This document shows positions 16,690 to 25,420 of a DNA stretch of 64,000 nt, piece by piece. The stretch lies in contig NZ_JAAGOH010000003.1 of NCBI RefSeq assembly GCF_010499455.1, positions 1 through 64,000 of the forward strand, written 5' to 3'. The notes under the pieces are model-generated. The model was not told where the DNA came from and did no database searches. It saw nothing but the letters and a program-made list of their open reading frames with translations. Positions within the stretch are counted from its first letter, which is position 1; each line of letters starts with the position of its first letter. Origin of the DNA: Ideonella livida. Lineage in GTDB: Bacteria > Pseudomonadota > Gammaproteobacteria > Burkholderiales > Burkholderiaceae_C. The position numbers and the translations under genes were made by a program.

Positions 16690-17892
16690 TCAGGGGGCCA
16701 CCCGACGCCCCAGCAGGACCAGTGGCAGCAGCAGCAGGCCCAGGCCCCAGAAGGCCGCCCCCAGGCTGGTGAACTGCGCCACCGCCCCCACGGCCGCCGG
16801 CCCCAGCAGCACACCGGCATAGCCCGTGGTGCTGACCGCGGCGATGGCCAGCGGCACGGGCATCTGCGTTTGCACACCCGTGCGACGGAACAGCACCGGC
16901 ACCAGGTTGGCCGCCCCCAGTCCGATGGCGGCAAAGCCCGCCAAGGCCAACGGCGCCCAGGGCGCCAGCAGCAGCAGGCCGAAGCCCGCCGCCGCCAGCA
17001 GCCCGCCAGCCTGCAGCAGGCGCCGGTCGCCCAGGCGGGTGCTGGCCGCGTCGCCCGCCAAGCGGCCAGCGGTCATGGCCAAGGAGAACAGCACATAGCC
17101 CAGGCCCGCCTGCGCCGGTGAGGCCAGGCCCTGCTGCAGGATGAACAGCCCGCCCCAATCCAGCACCGCCCCTTCCACCAGAAAGCACAGGCCGGCCAAG
17201 GCCGCCAGCAGGCGCACCGGGCCGCGGGGCCAGGCCAGCAGCGGCACCGGCTGCGTGGTGCCCGGGGTCTGCAACAGGTGCTGCCAGGCCAGGAGCATGG
17301 CCAGGGCCATCAGCGCAGCGGCCGGCAGCGCACTGGCCAAGGCCCCCAGGCCGGGCAGGAAGACCGCCAGGAACCAGGTCATCAGTCCCGCCCCCAGAAA
17401 ACCGCCCAGGCTGAACTGGGCATGGAAACCAGCCATCAGCGGCCGTCCGGCCGCGCGCTCTACCGCCGCCGCATGGACGTTGATGGCCACGTCCAGCGCG
17501 CCGACGCTGGCCCCGAAAGCCGCCAGGGCCAGGCCCAGTTGCCAAGGCTGCTGCACAGCGGCCAGCAGGGGCACGCACAACGCCAGGCTCAGGCCGGAGC
17601 TGAGGATGACCGGACGCGGACCGTGCCGGGCGCTCCACCACCCGGCAGCCACCATGGAGGCCACCGAGCCCAGGCCCATGCACAGCATGAGCAGGCCCAG
17701 CGCCCCCGCACTCAGGCCCAGGCGCTGCTGCAGCACCGGCACCAGCGGCGCCCAGCAGGCCATGCCGAAGCCGGCCACCAAAAAGCCCAGCCGGGTGGCC
17801 CAGCGGGTGCCGGGGCGATCGTCGTGTCGGTCGTCATGGCCGGAGACCGGAGCCGGCGCGTCGGTGCGGGTGGCAGGGGCGGTGGCGCTCAT
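16690..17892 (-). CDS. MFS transporter, YbjJ-like
   Basis: 400-residue major facilitator with about 12 hydrophobic segments after a short charged N-terminus (HDDRHDDRP). Between segments 2 and 3 lies GWWSARHGPRPVILSS, the MFS cytoplasmic loop signature; DVAINVHAAAVE in segment 4 is typical of the YbjJ/FucP-related subgroup. The substrate is unknown; sugars, or sugar alcohols, would fit with a DeoR-type partner. The start overlaps the stop of the upstream regulator by 4 bp (ATGA), so the two are translationally coupled. Confidence 0.8.
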   Translation of the reverse strand: MSATAPATRTDAPAPVSGHDDRHDDRPGTRWATRLGFLVAGFGMACWAPLVPVLQQRLGLSAGALGLLMLCMGLGSVASMVAAGWWSARHGPRPVILSSGLSLALCVPLLAAVQQPWQLGLALAAFGASVGALDVAINVHAAAVERAAGRPLMAGFHAQFSLGGFLGAGLMTWFLAVFLPGLGALASALPAAALMALAMLLAWQHLLQTPGTTQPVPLLAWPRGPVRLLAALAGLCFLVEGAVLDWGGLFILQQGLASPAQAGLGYVLFSLAMTAGRLAGDAASTRLGDRRLLQAGGLLAAAGFGLLLLAPWAPLALAGFAAIGLGAANLVPVLFRRTGVQTQMPVPLAIAAVSTTGYAGVLLGPAAVGAVAQFTSLGAAFWGLGLLLLPLVLLGRRVAP

Positions 17893-18668
17893 GGTGCCTC
17901 CGCCAGCAGCAGCCGGGCGCCCGCCGCCTTCAGGGCCGCCTGCTGCGCCGCGGGCAGGTCCGCCTCCACGACCAGGGCTTCCAGGGCGTCCAGCGGCAGC
18001 ACCCGATGCGGGGCCCGCAGCTCCAACTTCTCGCAGGTGGCCAGGCCCAGCACCCGTCGGCTGACGCGGGCCAGGACCCGCTTGAACTGGGCATCACCCG
18101 CCTCCTGTGCGCACAGGCCATGCACGGCCGACACGGCGCACAGCCCCAGAAAGCAGCGGTCCACCACCAGTTGCTGCACCGCCTGCACCGCCTGCGCATC
18201 CACGCAACCGCCCACCAGGGGGTCGACCAGCCCACCCACCATCAGCAGACGCAAGTCCCCACGCTGCAGCACCGCCGCGGCGATATCAGGCGCGTTGGTG
18301 GCCACGGTGAGCCGGGCATCCTCGGGCAGGCAAGCCACCAGGGCCTGCTGGGTGCTGCCGGCATCCAGGAACACCATCTCGCCGGCTTGTACCGTGGCTG
18401 CAGCGGCCTGGGCCAGGGCCAGCTTGCGCGGGCCATCCCGGCCCAGCCGGGCCTGCAAAGGCAGCAGGCCAGGCACCGGCGGCAGGGCGCCACCATAAAC
18501 CCGCCGGCACAGCCCCTGCGCCGCCAAGGCCCGCAGATCGCGGCGGATGGCGTCTTCTGACACGCCGAATTCGCCAGCCAGGCTGGCGGCGGCCACCGGC
18601 TGGCCCGCCGCCAGTCGAGCAGCAATGCGGTCCCGCCGACCCACGGGCAAACCATCTTGTTCATGCAT
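17889..18668 (-). CDS. DeoR/GlpR-family transcriptional regulator
   Basis: 259-residue repressor. The N-terminal winged helix is at residues 10-60 (GRRDRIAARLAAG, then SLAGEFGVSEDAIRRDLRAL and RRVYGGAL, the DeoR signature). The C-terminal sensor domain has the sugar-phosphate isomerase-like fold with DAGSTQQALV near residue 100, which in the family binds phosphorylated sugars. It is the first gene of a two-gene unit with the MFS transporter and probably regulates it and itself. TGCATGATTTGATTTTATATCGTGC in the spacer holds candidate promoter elements. Confidence 0.85.
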   Translation of the reverse strand: MHEQDGLPVGRRDRIAARLAAGQPVAAASLAGEFGVSEDAIRRDLRALAAQGLCRRVYGGALPPVPGLLPLQARLGRDGPRKLALAQAAAATVQAGEMVFLDAGSTQQALVACLPEDARLTVATNAPDIAAAVLQRGDLRLLMVGGLVDPLVGGCVDAQAVQAVQQLVVDRCFLGLCAVSAVHGLCAQEAGDAQFKRVLARVSRRVLGLATCEKLELRAPHRVLPLDALEALVVEADLPAAQQAALKAAGARLLLAEAP

Positions 18669-18714
18669 GATTTGATTTTATATCGTGCATGAACGTGCAC
18701 CCCCCCCACAGGCC

Positions 18715-19144
18715 ACCAGACGGCAGGTGCTGGCGCGGCAGCGGGGTCAGGAGACCTTTGAGCTGACCGCCAGCTTCCAGACCCCGGAGCCCGGGCTGGA
18801 CCGCCACCACCCCATGCCTCCGGTACCCGGCCCCGAAGGGATCCGCAGCGAGGCCGAGCGGCGCCGGGAACAAGGGGAGCGGTATCCCCCTGCCCCACGG
18901 CCTGAGCCTGCTGCGCGGCGATGTCCGCATGGCCAGCATCGACCATGCAATGTGGTTCCACCGCTCCTTCCGGCTGGACGACTGGCTGCTCTACCAGGTG
19001 GACTCTCCCACAGCCCGCGGCAGCCGCACCCTGTGCCGCGGCGCTTTCTACCGCCGCGACGGCCAGTTGGTGGCCAGCACGGCGCAGGAGGGCCTGATGC
19101 GCCTGCGCGGGCTGCCCGATGCCGCGGCCGCGCCCCGCCCATGA
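18715..19144 (+). pseudogene. tesB: Remnant of acyl-CoA thioesterase II (tesB)
   Basis: Two out-of-frame fragments match TesB. The first (about 18715-18875) reads TRRQVLARQRGQETFELTASF and then HPMPPVPGPEGIRSEAERRR, the middle of the enzyme. The second (about 18890-19144) reads LPHGLSLLRGDVRMASIDHA then MWFHRSFRLDDWLLY and QLVASTAQEGLMRLR, the C-terminal hotdog domain with its active-site Asp (IDH) and Gln (AQEG). Roughly the first 100 residues are missing, about 70 residues are deleted between fragments, and the frame changes. The gene therefore cannot make thioesterase. The product of TesB would hydrolyse acyl-CoA. Confidence 0.8.
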
Positions 19145-19186
19145 CCGGGCGCTGAAAGGGCATGGGCGGGCGCCACCCGGGCTGTC

Positions 19187-19498
19187 CTACGCCCCAGCCC
19201 CATGCCTGCCGGCCTGCGGTGCAGGCGTGGCCGCCATCCGGACGGCATCAAAGGGACAGGCCCTCACACAGCGCCCGCAGGGTGAGCAGTCGTCGGGGGC
19301 ATGGAGCTCGGCCACCTTGACCCAGCCGCGGGGCGCCAGGCTCAACGCATGGGGTGGACAGGCCGCCACGCATCGACCACAGCCGGTGCAGCGCAACGGA
19401 TCAACGGCCGGTAGGCGCGCAGGTCTCCCCCCGTTGGGGGATGCTCCGCCAAGCACAGCGGGCCGAACATCTTCAAACGCTGCGGGGTGCTTGTCCAT
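19187..19498 (-). CDS. Ferredoxin-like protein with two [4Fe-4S] motifs
   Basis: 103-residue protein. The first cluster motif CTGCGRCVAACP has Cys37, 40, 43 and 47; the second CSPCGRCVRACP has Cys71, 74, 77 and 81. The order CxxCxxCxxxC twice is a classic 2[4Fe-4S] bacterial ferredoxin, with a Pro-rich N-terminal extension and a short His/Gly tail. It would carry electrons for an unidentified partner; no obvious oxidoreductase gene is adjacent. The ATG lies only 20 bp from the divergent GNAT gene. Confidence 0.8.
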   Translation of the reverse strand: MDKHPAAFEDVRPAVLGGASPNGGRPARLPAVDPLRCTGCGRCVAACPPHALSLAPRGWVKVAELHAPDDCSPCGRCVRACPFDAVRMAATPAPQAGRHGAGA

Positions 19499-19518
19499 GC
19501 CCCGAGCCTAACGGAAGC

Positions 19519-20052
19519 ATGTCCCGGATGTCCTACCCTGATTTGCTGGTCGAACCGCTGCACGAGGACCATCTGGAGCCACTGGTGCAGGCACTGTTGA
19601 ATCCGGAGGTGTATGCCCACATCGGCGAGCGCCCGGCCTCCCATGAGGTCTACAAGGCGCAGCTGCGCCGGATGATCGCCGGGCCGCAGCGGGCCGAGGA
19701 CGCCGACCAGCTCTGGCTGAACTTTGCGCTGCGGCGCCCTGGCGGCGTCGTCATGGGCCATCTGCAGGCCACCGTGCACCACGGCTTGGCGGAGGTGGCC
19801 TTTCTGCTGCGGCCCGACTGCTGGGGCCAGGGCCTGGGCAGTGCAGCACTGCACTGGCTGCATGGCCACCTGGCCAGCCTGCGACCCACCCAGGGCGCCC
19901 TGCCCTGCTGGGCCACCACCATCCCGCCCAACCTGCGCTGCCAGGCGCTGCTGGAGCGCCACGGCTACCGCCTGCGCGAGCTCCCGCGCACGGTGCCGCT
20001 GTACTCCTGGGATCCGGGGGACCTGGTCTACCACCGGCCGGACACGGCTTGA
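19519..20052 (+). CDS. GNAT-family N-acetyltransferase
   Basis: 177-residue RimJ/RimL-like acetyltransferase. It begins with the family's VEPLHEDHLEPLVQALLNPE region; acetyl-CoA binding motif A is RPDCWGQGLGSAAL, with the pyrophosphate-binding loop WGQGLG at residues 102-107. The acceptor could be a protein N-terminus or a small molecule. ATG 19519 is preceded by GGAAG; a second ATG three codons later is possible. The gene is divergent from, and almost touching, the ferredoxin gene. Confidence 0.78.
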   Translation: MSRMSYPDLLVEPLHEDHLEPLVQALLNPEVYAHIGERPASHEVYKAQLRRMIAGPQRAEDADQLWLNFALRRPGGVVMGHLQATVHHGLAEVAFLLRPDCWGQGLGSAALHWLHGHLASLRPTQGALPCWATTIPPNLRCQALLERHGYRLRELPRTVPLYSWDPGDLVYHRPDTA

Positions 20053-20214
20053 ACACCTCGCGAGGGAGGTGACCACGAGGGAGAACCCTCGCGGCCACCG
20101 CTCGCCCGTGGATGCGCTCCCCCGCGTCCACGGCGCCCAGGAGACAGACCCGGACCTCGTCGGAAAGACGGCGCGGCCGCCCTCCCCTGTTCCTCGATCA
20201 GACCACCGGCGGGC

Positions 20215-21567
20215 TCAGCGCACCGCCTCGCCAGTCAGCGCTTCGGGCGTGAAGGTGGTGGCCGGATACCGCGGCATGATCTTGTACTGCTCGGCAGCGT
20301 CGCTGAGGGAGCTGTCAAAGTACCACGCCCCCGACAGCAAGTCGTAGAAGCCGAACATCTGCGGCGAGGTGGTGGCTGGCAGGTCCGGCATGACCACCGG
20401 GTTGGAGAAGCCCATCTGCCAGAGCTGGCCGTTGGCATCCCAGTGGTCGGCCAGCACGGCGATCCAGGTGTCCTCGTCCAGGTAATAGCGGCGCTTGGGC
20501 GCCACATGGCGCTTGCCCGCGGCCACGCTGGCCTCGATCACCCACACCCGGTGCAGCTCCCAGCGCAGCGCGTCGGCGGCCAGGTGGTGCTTGTCCAACA
20601 CCTGCGCCTCGGGCATGGCCAGCATGCGGTTGCCGTTGTACGGAATCAGCATCTCCTTCTTGCCCACGACCTTCCAGTCAAAACGGTCGGTGCGGCCGTT
20701 GAAGACGTCGGTCTGGTCGAACATGGAAATGCCAGCGCTGGCGGGGGTGGGCGTGTCGCAGCAGGCGTTGGGCACCTTGCGCACGCGGCGCTGACCGGTG
20801 ATGTAGGCCCACACCTGGGTCTTGTCGCCCTGCAGGTGCTCCCGGCCGACGATGCCCTCCCCGGCGCGCAGGGCCGGGCCGGAGTTGATCAGGCGGATCG
20901 ACCAGTGCTGGCCGTCAAAGGTCTCGGGGTTGCCATCCTTGAAGTAGTAGGGCATCTGAAAGTCGCCCGAGGCCACGGCCGTGACCACATGCTTGCCGTC
21001 GGCGGTGCCCTGGATGCCCTTGACCGCCACGTGCCAGGCTTCACCGCGCCAGCGCAGGTTGTGGTTCCACATCGCCTCGGCGCCGGTCTTGGGGATGGGG
21101 AAGGGTATGCCGCCGTAGGCCCCCACCGGCACGCCGTCCTGCAGGTTGGCCTTCAGGGCATTGCGCGCGGTGTTGTCGTAAACCCATTGCGGCGCCGCGG
21201 CGGTACGGTGGGTCTTGTACACGTTGAGCCGGAAGCTCTCCGGGTACTTCTTGAGCATGGCCTTCACCCCCTCGGTGAGCTTGTCGGCATGCTGGCCAGC
21301 ATTGGCTGCCGTGACCTGGTAGAGGGGCTTCTCCGCCGCGAAGGGGTCGGGACGCTTGCCGCCATTCTTGAAGCCGGGCGTGGGCGTGGTGTAGCCGCCG
21401 GTCCAAGCCGGAATCGTGCCGTCCTTGTTGCCGGCGCGCTCGGCGCCCAGCGGGGTCAGGTCGGACTTGAGTCGGGCGGCCTCTTCGGCGGAGACGGCCG
21501 CCAGGGCGGCGGTCTGGGCCAGCAGCAGGGCGGCCGCCAAGGCCAGGGGAGTGGTACGCAGGGACAT
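20215..21567 (-). CDS. DUF1329 outer-membrane-associated protein
   Basis: 450-residue secreted protein with signal peptide LALAAALLLAQTAALA. The mature start AVSAEEAARLKSDLTPLGAERAG and the GTIPAWTGG motif are the hallmark of DUF1329, a LolA/LolB-like periplasmic or outer-membrane protein. DUF1329 and DUF1302 genes are usually adjacent, as here, and are associated with uptake or processing of hydrophobic compounds; the direct function is unproven. It follows the DUF1302 gene by 83 bp, so both are likely in one operon. Confidence 0.85.
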   Translation of the reverse strand: MSLRTTPLALAAALLLAQTAALAAVSAEEAARLKSDLTPLGAERAGNKDGTIPAWTGGYTTPTPGFKNGGKRPDPFAAEKPLYQVTAANAGQHADKLTEGVKAMLKKYPESFRLNVYKTHRTAAAPQWVYDNTARNALKANLQDGVPVGAYGGIPFPIPKTGAEAMWNHNLRWRGEAWHVAVKGIQGTADGKHVVTAVASGDFQMPYYFKDGNPETFDGQHWSIRLINSGPALRAGEGIVGREHLQGDKTQVWAYITGQRRVRKVPNACCDTPTPASAGISMFDQTDVFNGRTDRFDWKVVGKKEMLIPYNGNRMLAMPEAQVLDKHHLAADALRWELHRVWVIEASVAAGKRHVAPKRRYYLDEDTWIAVLADHWDANGQLWQMGFSNPVVMPDLPATTSPQMFGFYDLLSGAWYFDSSLSDAAEQYKIMPRYPATTFTPEALTGEAVR

Positions 21568-21650
21568 GGTGATAGAGGGAATTTGAAGTTGGAGGCGGAC
21601 ACGCGGGCTGCCGGCAACCGCCTGGGCGGCGGCCGGCTCCGCGCCACAGA

Positions 21651-23330
21651 TCAGAAGGTGCGGCGCACGAACAGCGAGAGGTAGTCGCGGTCGGCGTAGG
21701 ACTGCTTGAAAGCGCGGTGGCCGCCGTCGATGAAGGGCGCCGCCTCACCCAAGTAGTGGGTGTAGTTCAGCCCAAAGCGCCAGACGTCCAGGTAGGCGCC
21801 GTTGAGGCCCACGCTCAGATCGCCCACCCCCTTGCCCATGAAGGCACCGACCGCCCGGGAATTGCCATGCAGGCCATAGCCCAACCCCACGGGTACGCTC
21901 AGGTCGACCCCCGGCATCACCTGCCGGTACTTCGGCTCCAGCACCATGCGGAGGTTGGCCGCATCACGGGTGGAGTTGGGGTTGAGCGCCGCGGCGTTGC
22001 GGGTGACGGAAAGGGTACGGTTGAAGGCCAGCTCGCCCACGAAATCGGTGTCCGGAGCCAGCCAGGTCTGCGCCAGGCTGGCGATCCAGCTCACCTGGGC
22101 GTGCAGGGACTTGCCGACGGCATAGAGCGGCGCGTCGGTGTTGTTCGCGCTGCGGGTGGCGTCCACCTGGGCGTCGCTGTCCAGCGGGGTGTTCCACCGG
22201 TAGGACATCTCGCCGGCCAGGTTGACACTGCCCAGCGTGGTGCTGAAGCCAGCCCCCACCGCCTTGATGCCTTCGTGGAACACCCACTGGTAGGTCCCCA
22301 CATGCACACCCTGCCCATCCACCGTCGGACTGGCGTGGGGATGCAGGTACAGCCCGGAGGGTCCGTGGTCGTTCCACTGTGCCGCCAGCAGGCTGTAGTC
22401 GGTGTCGCCCACATGGAATCGCATCTGTGCCCCCCACTGCCCCTTCTTCTTGGGCGTGAGGTCGGCCTCGCGGTCAAAGCCGACGTTGCCAGCAGGGCTG
22501 TACCCGACGATCAGCCGCTCGCCCCCGGTGCCCAGTGCATCCATGAAGCTGAAGTAGCTGCCGGAGCCTGGCAGCCGGTCACTCTTCCAGTCCAGCATGT
22601 AGTAAGCACTCACCGTCACATCTGGTGAAACCTGCAGCTGCCCCGACACCTGGTTGACCGGCATCATGAACTCCTTGAACTGGGAGTTGGGCACAGTGGC
22701 GGCCTTGACCACGTCAATGGGTGCCTGGGCCGCGGCCATGCCGTTGGCCCCCAGCATGAAGCTCTCACCCAGCAGCAAGGTGTGCTTGCCCAGGCGCACG
22801 CTGGCAGGCATGTCGCCAAGGTCGAAGCGGGTGAACACAAAGGCATCCAGCACCTCCGCATCTCCACCATGCAGCTTGCGGGTGGCCGCGGTGAAGTCAT
22901 CGTGCGCCACCGACAGGGGATTGGCCGTGCCCGCCGAATCGTTGTCGTTGCGGCCGCGGTAAACGCCATCACGCCAAGCGGCACCGGTCACCCGAAAGCC
23001 GCTGCGCTTGTATTGGAGGTCCAGCTCGGTCAACAGGTCCAGCCGGCTGGAGACCAGGCCTTTGCCGAAGTTGCGGCTGCCGTCGTCGGTGTTGGGAAAG
23101 TAGCCGCTGCTGCTGGTGTCGTAGTTGCCCCCCCCCACGATGGCCGAAGAGGCCTTCTCCATGCGAAATCCCGCGCTGTACTTGACCGTGGTGTCCCACA
23201 GGATGCGAAGGTCCGGGTCCTCGGTGTCGATCTGAAAGGCCGAAACCGGGCCGCACAAGGCCATGGCGGCGGCGGCAGCCAGCAGGCGCTGTCGCCGCAG
23301 CGGGGAAGGGAAGGGGCAGAGGGTGCTCAC
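21651..23330 (-). CDS. DUF1302 outer-membrane beta-barrel protein
   Basis: 559-residue predicted outer-membrane barrel. A signal peptide (RRQRLLAAAAAMALCGPVSA) precedes FQIDTEDPDLRILWDTTVKYSAGFR, the typical DUF1302 mature N-terminus. Alternating hydrophobic strands continue to a C-terminal FVRRTF ending in Phe, the usual BAM recognition signal. A GTG start at 23330 is chosen because AGGAGA lies 8 bases upstream; an ATG at 23357 would add nine residues with no ribosome site. Homologues accompany DUF1329 and are thought to pass hydrophobic molecules. The divergent LysR regulator is a likely controller. Confidence 0.83.
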   Translation of the reverse strand: MSTLCPFPSPLRRQRLLAAAAAMALCGPVSAFQIDTEDPDLRILWDTTVKYSAGFRMEKASSAIVGGGNYDTSSSGYFPNTDDGSRNFGKGLVSSRLDLLTELDLQYKRSGFRVTGAAWRDGVYRGRNDNDSAGTANPLSVAHDDFTAATRKLHGGDAEVLDAFVFTRFDLGDMPASVRLGKHTLLLGESFMLGANGMAAAQAPIDVVKAATVPNSQFKEFMMPVNQVSGQLQVSPDVTVSAYYMLDWKSDRLPGSGSYFSFMDALGTGGERLIVGYSPAGNVGFDREADLTPKKKGQWGAQMRFHVGDTDYSLLAAQWNDHGPSGLYLHPHASPTVDGQGVHVGTYQWVFHEGIKAVGAGFSTTLGSVNLAGEMSYRWNTPLDSDAQVDATRSANNTDAPLYAVGKSLHAQVSWIASLAQTWLAPDTDFVGELAFNRTLSVTRNAAALNPNSTRDAANLRMVLEPKYRQVMPGVDLSVPVGLGYGLHGNSRAVGAFMGKGVGDLSVGLNGAYLDVWRFGLNYTHYLGEAAPFIDGGHRAFKQSYADRDYLSLFVRRTF

Positions 23331-23738
23331 ACGTGTCTCCTGGGTGGGGTCGGACATGACGGCGCTCTACGGCGCGTTGGAAAGCTGGACGGACCGGGAG
23401 GGCAGACGCAACCTGCCGATGCCGAACGGATCAAGGAGGACAAGGGGAGGCAGAGGCCGTGGCAGGCCACGCGCCTGAGGCCAGTTCACATGGCCTGCAG
23501 CAGCGATTAGGATCGACCGCAGTAATATGTCAGCGAGTGCTCGCTCTAAACGTGGCTCTTCACCTGTACAGCGATGGTACGGCTACCTATGTCTCCGTTC
23601 TCGTCTTCTTTGATCTGGGACAGATGCTAGGCACCGGGAACGTTTCAGGAAATCAAATTGTGCTGAAGCCAGGCGTTGATGCAATCAACACGTTAATCCT
23701 GATGTGCGGTGCATCTAGGCTGCGCAGAATCGCGGCCC
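23331..23738. promoter_or_regulatory. Divergent promoter region with two palindromes
   Basis: This 408-bp gap separates the DUF1302/DUF1329 unit from the LysR gene. GTTGATGCAATCAAC (23675-23689) is a perfect 6-3-6 palindrome of the T-N11-A kind bound by LysR proteins, 50 bp before the LysR start. AGCGAG-TG-CTCGCT (23532-23545) is a second palindrome, in the middle. No gene was found in the gap. Confidence 0.5.
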
Positions 23739-24644
23739 ATGCGATTGGGTCACTTTGATTTGAACTTGTTCGTCACGCTGGATGCCTTGCTGGAGACGCG
23801 AAGCATCACCCGCGCGGCAGAACGGCTGCACATTGGAGCCTCGGCCACCTCAAGTGCGTTGGGACGCCTGAGAGAACACTTTGGCGACGAGCTGCTGGTG
23901 CAAGTGGGGCGGCGAATGGAACTGACGCCACTGGCCATCAGTCTGCGTGAGCCCGTGCGTGACGTGCTGCTGAGGTCGCAGGCGACCTTGGCGGCCCGGA
24001 CAGACTTCGACCCTTCGCGGGCCGAGAGGCGGTTTACCTTTCATGCCTCTGACTATGCGGCAACGGTGTTGTTGGCTCCACTGTCGCAACGCCTGGAACC
24101 TCTGGCTCCAGGCATCTCACTGGACATCATGAGCCTGGGAGACCGCAACCTGGAGAAACTCGAACGCGGCGAGGTTGACTTTGCGGTGTACCCGGACCGC
24201 AATGCCAGCCCGGACCACCCGCAGGAGTTTTTGCTGCAGGAAACCCACAGCCTCGTGTTGTGGACTGGCCACCGTCTGGCGCAACAAGGTTTGTCTCGTG
24301 AAGAGTACCTGCAGGCTCGGCATGTGGCGGCGCAGTTTGGCAACCAACGCCTGCCCACCTTTGAGGGATGGTTCCTGGAGCACCATGGCCTGGCCCGCAA
24401 TGTGGTGGCCACTGCAAGCAGCTTCAACGCCTTGCCGTCCCTCCTGGTGGGCACCCAGCGGGTTGCCACCATGCACACCCGCCTGGCTCGCATGTACGCC
24501 CGCATGCTGCCGCTGGTGGTGCACCCTTCCCCGTTTGACATGCCTGCCGTGCAATTGGTGATGCAGTGGAACCGGCATAACGACCGGGACGCCGCACATG
24601 CGTGGTTGCGTGAGCAGCTTATCGCCGTGGCTGGCGAAACCTGA
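23739..24644 (+). CDS. LysR-family transcriptional regulator, NodD/LinR-like
   Basis: 301-residue activator. The winged helix-turn-helix lies at residues 5-65: FDLNLFVTLDALLETRSITR, AAERLHIGASATSSALGRLR, then the wing. The effector domain (from about 90) has two periplasmic-binding-protein-like lobes. The start MRLGHFDLNLFVTLDAL is the standard LysR opening; a GTG 30 bases upstream is less likely. It is divergent from the DUF1302/DUF1329 pair and probably controls it. The ligand is unknown. Confidence 0.87.
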   Translation: MRLGHFDLNLFVTLDALLETRSITRAAERLHIGASATSSALGRLREHFGDELLVQVGRRMELTPLAISLREPVRDVLLRSQATLAARTDFDPSRAERRFTFHASDYAATVLLAPLSQRLEPLAPGISLDIMSLGDRNLEKLERGEVDFAVYPDRNASPDHPQEFLLQETHSLVLWTGHRLAQQGLSREEYLQARHVAAQFGNQRLPTFEGWFLEHHGLARNVVATASSFNALPSLLVGTQRVATMHTRLARMYARMLPLVVHPSPFDMPAVQLVMQWNRHNDRDAAHAWLREQLIAVAGET

Positions 24645-24847
24645 GGCTGGACCTGGCACGGGTGGCAGGGCGAGACCGTGCATCGCGTCCACCGCGGACC
24701 ACTGGTTCAAGCCATTTCGGGTCTCCTCTGGGTCTCCTTGGGGTGCATGGCGGGCTGCGGCCTTGTGGAGAAGGCTCGGGAGATATCGCGGCCGGCCCGT
24801 GGTCAGCCGTCAAGCACAGGCATGGCCAGGGGAGAAGGGTTGGGAGG

Positions 24848-24866
24848 GGGTTGTACGGTACAACCC
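24848..24866. promoter_or_regulatory. Candidate parS site 1
   Basis: GGGTTGTAC, one G, then GTACAACCC: a 9-bp perfect inverted repeat around a single base. The same 15-base core GTTGTACGGTACAAC occurs twice more within 800 bp, with the central G on the same strand each time, next to parB and parA. Repetition and location support a ParB-binding centromere site. Confidence 0.7.
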
Positions 24867-25339
24867 TCATTCGCCTTGTTCGGCCCCAGCTTAGGCCGTC
24901 ATGCATCTTTCCACATCCGGCAACCGCCATGCGCCGCCAGCCAACGCCGTTTCAATTGGCAATCACGCGAAGCTGTCACGCGCATGGCAGTAGCGAATCC
25001 ACGGGTCGACGGCCGCGCGCTGGGTCCTGCAAGCTGAGGGCATGAGACCGGCGTTGACAAGGACAGCGCCGGCGGTCGCTGCGCCCGGACGGGCAAGCCA
25101 GCATTGCCAAGTATGACCGCCAGAACTCAAACAGACAGACTGGCCGAATGAAGGAACTGACGTTGGGGAACTGACCCACCGTCAACGCACAACAGTCGGT
25201 TTACACCGACCTGCCCCAGCGGTCCACTTGTGGGGCATGCCAACCGGCCGTCTCGGTGGCCTCTGCACCCGCCAGCTCGAACTGGGAGGGCAAAGCCCAG
25301 ACGAGTTGAGCGAGCGCTGGGCTCATGGCGGACAAAAGA

Positions 25340-25368
25340 AAAGGGGGTTGTACGGTACAACCCCCTTT
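25340..25368. promoter_or_regulatory. Candidate parS site 2 (14-bp arms)
   Basis: The same core GTTGTACGGTACAAC is extended to 14-bp perfect arms by AAAGGGG and CCCCTTT. It lies 52 bp past the parB stop codon. With its flanking A and T runs it could double as a bidirectional terminator for parB transcription, but the shared core with the other two sites argues for ParB binding. Confidence 0.7.
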
Positions 25369-25420
25369 GACCTGTCATGCGGCGCGGTTCGCACACCGCC
25401 TCGACGGAGGCTCCCACCGA

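Larger units (their letters stand above)
24645..25420. other. 776-bp gene-free region carrying two parS-like palindromes
   Basis: Open frames here have no family resemblance and skewed composition. The region lies between the LysR gene and the end of parB, and the only clear elements are the two palindromes at 24848-24866 and 25340-25368. Base composition is more mixed than the flanking genes. It may serve as the centromere-like part of the partition locus. Confidence 0.5.

Noticed and set aside
25340-25368. Palindrome interpreted only as a rho-independent terminator of parB
   Set aside because: The 15-base core recurs exactly at two other places, one inside parB, which terminator function would not explain; a dual role remains possible.
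25127-25417. Small open frame between LysR and parB
   Set aside because: No similarity to any family, crosses a palindrome, and composition is unlike the flanking genes.
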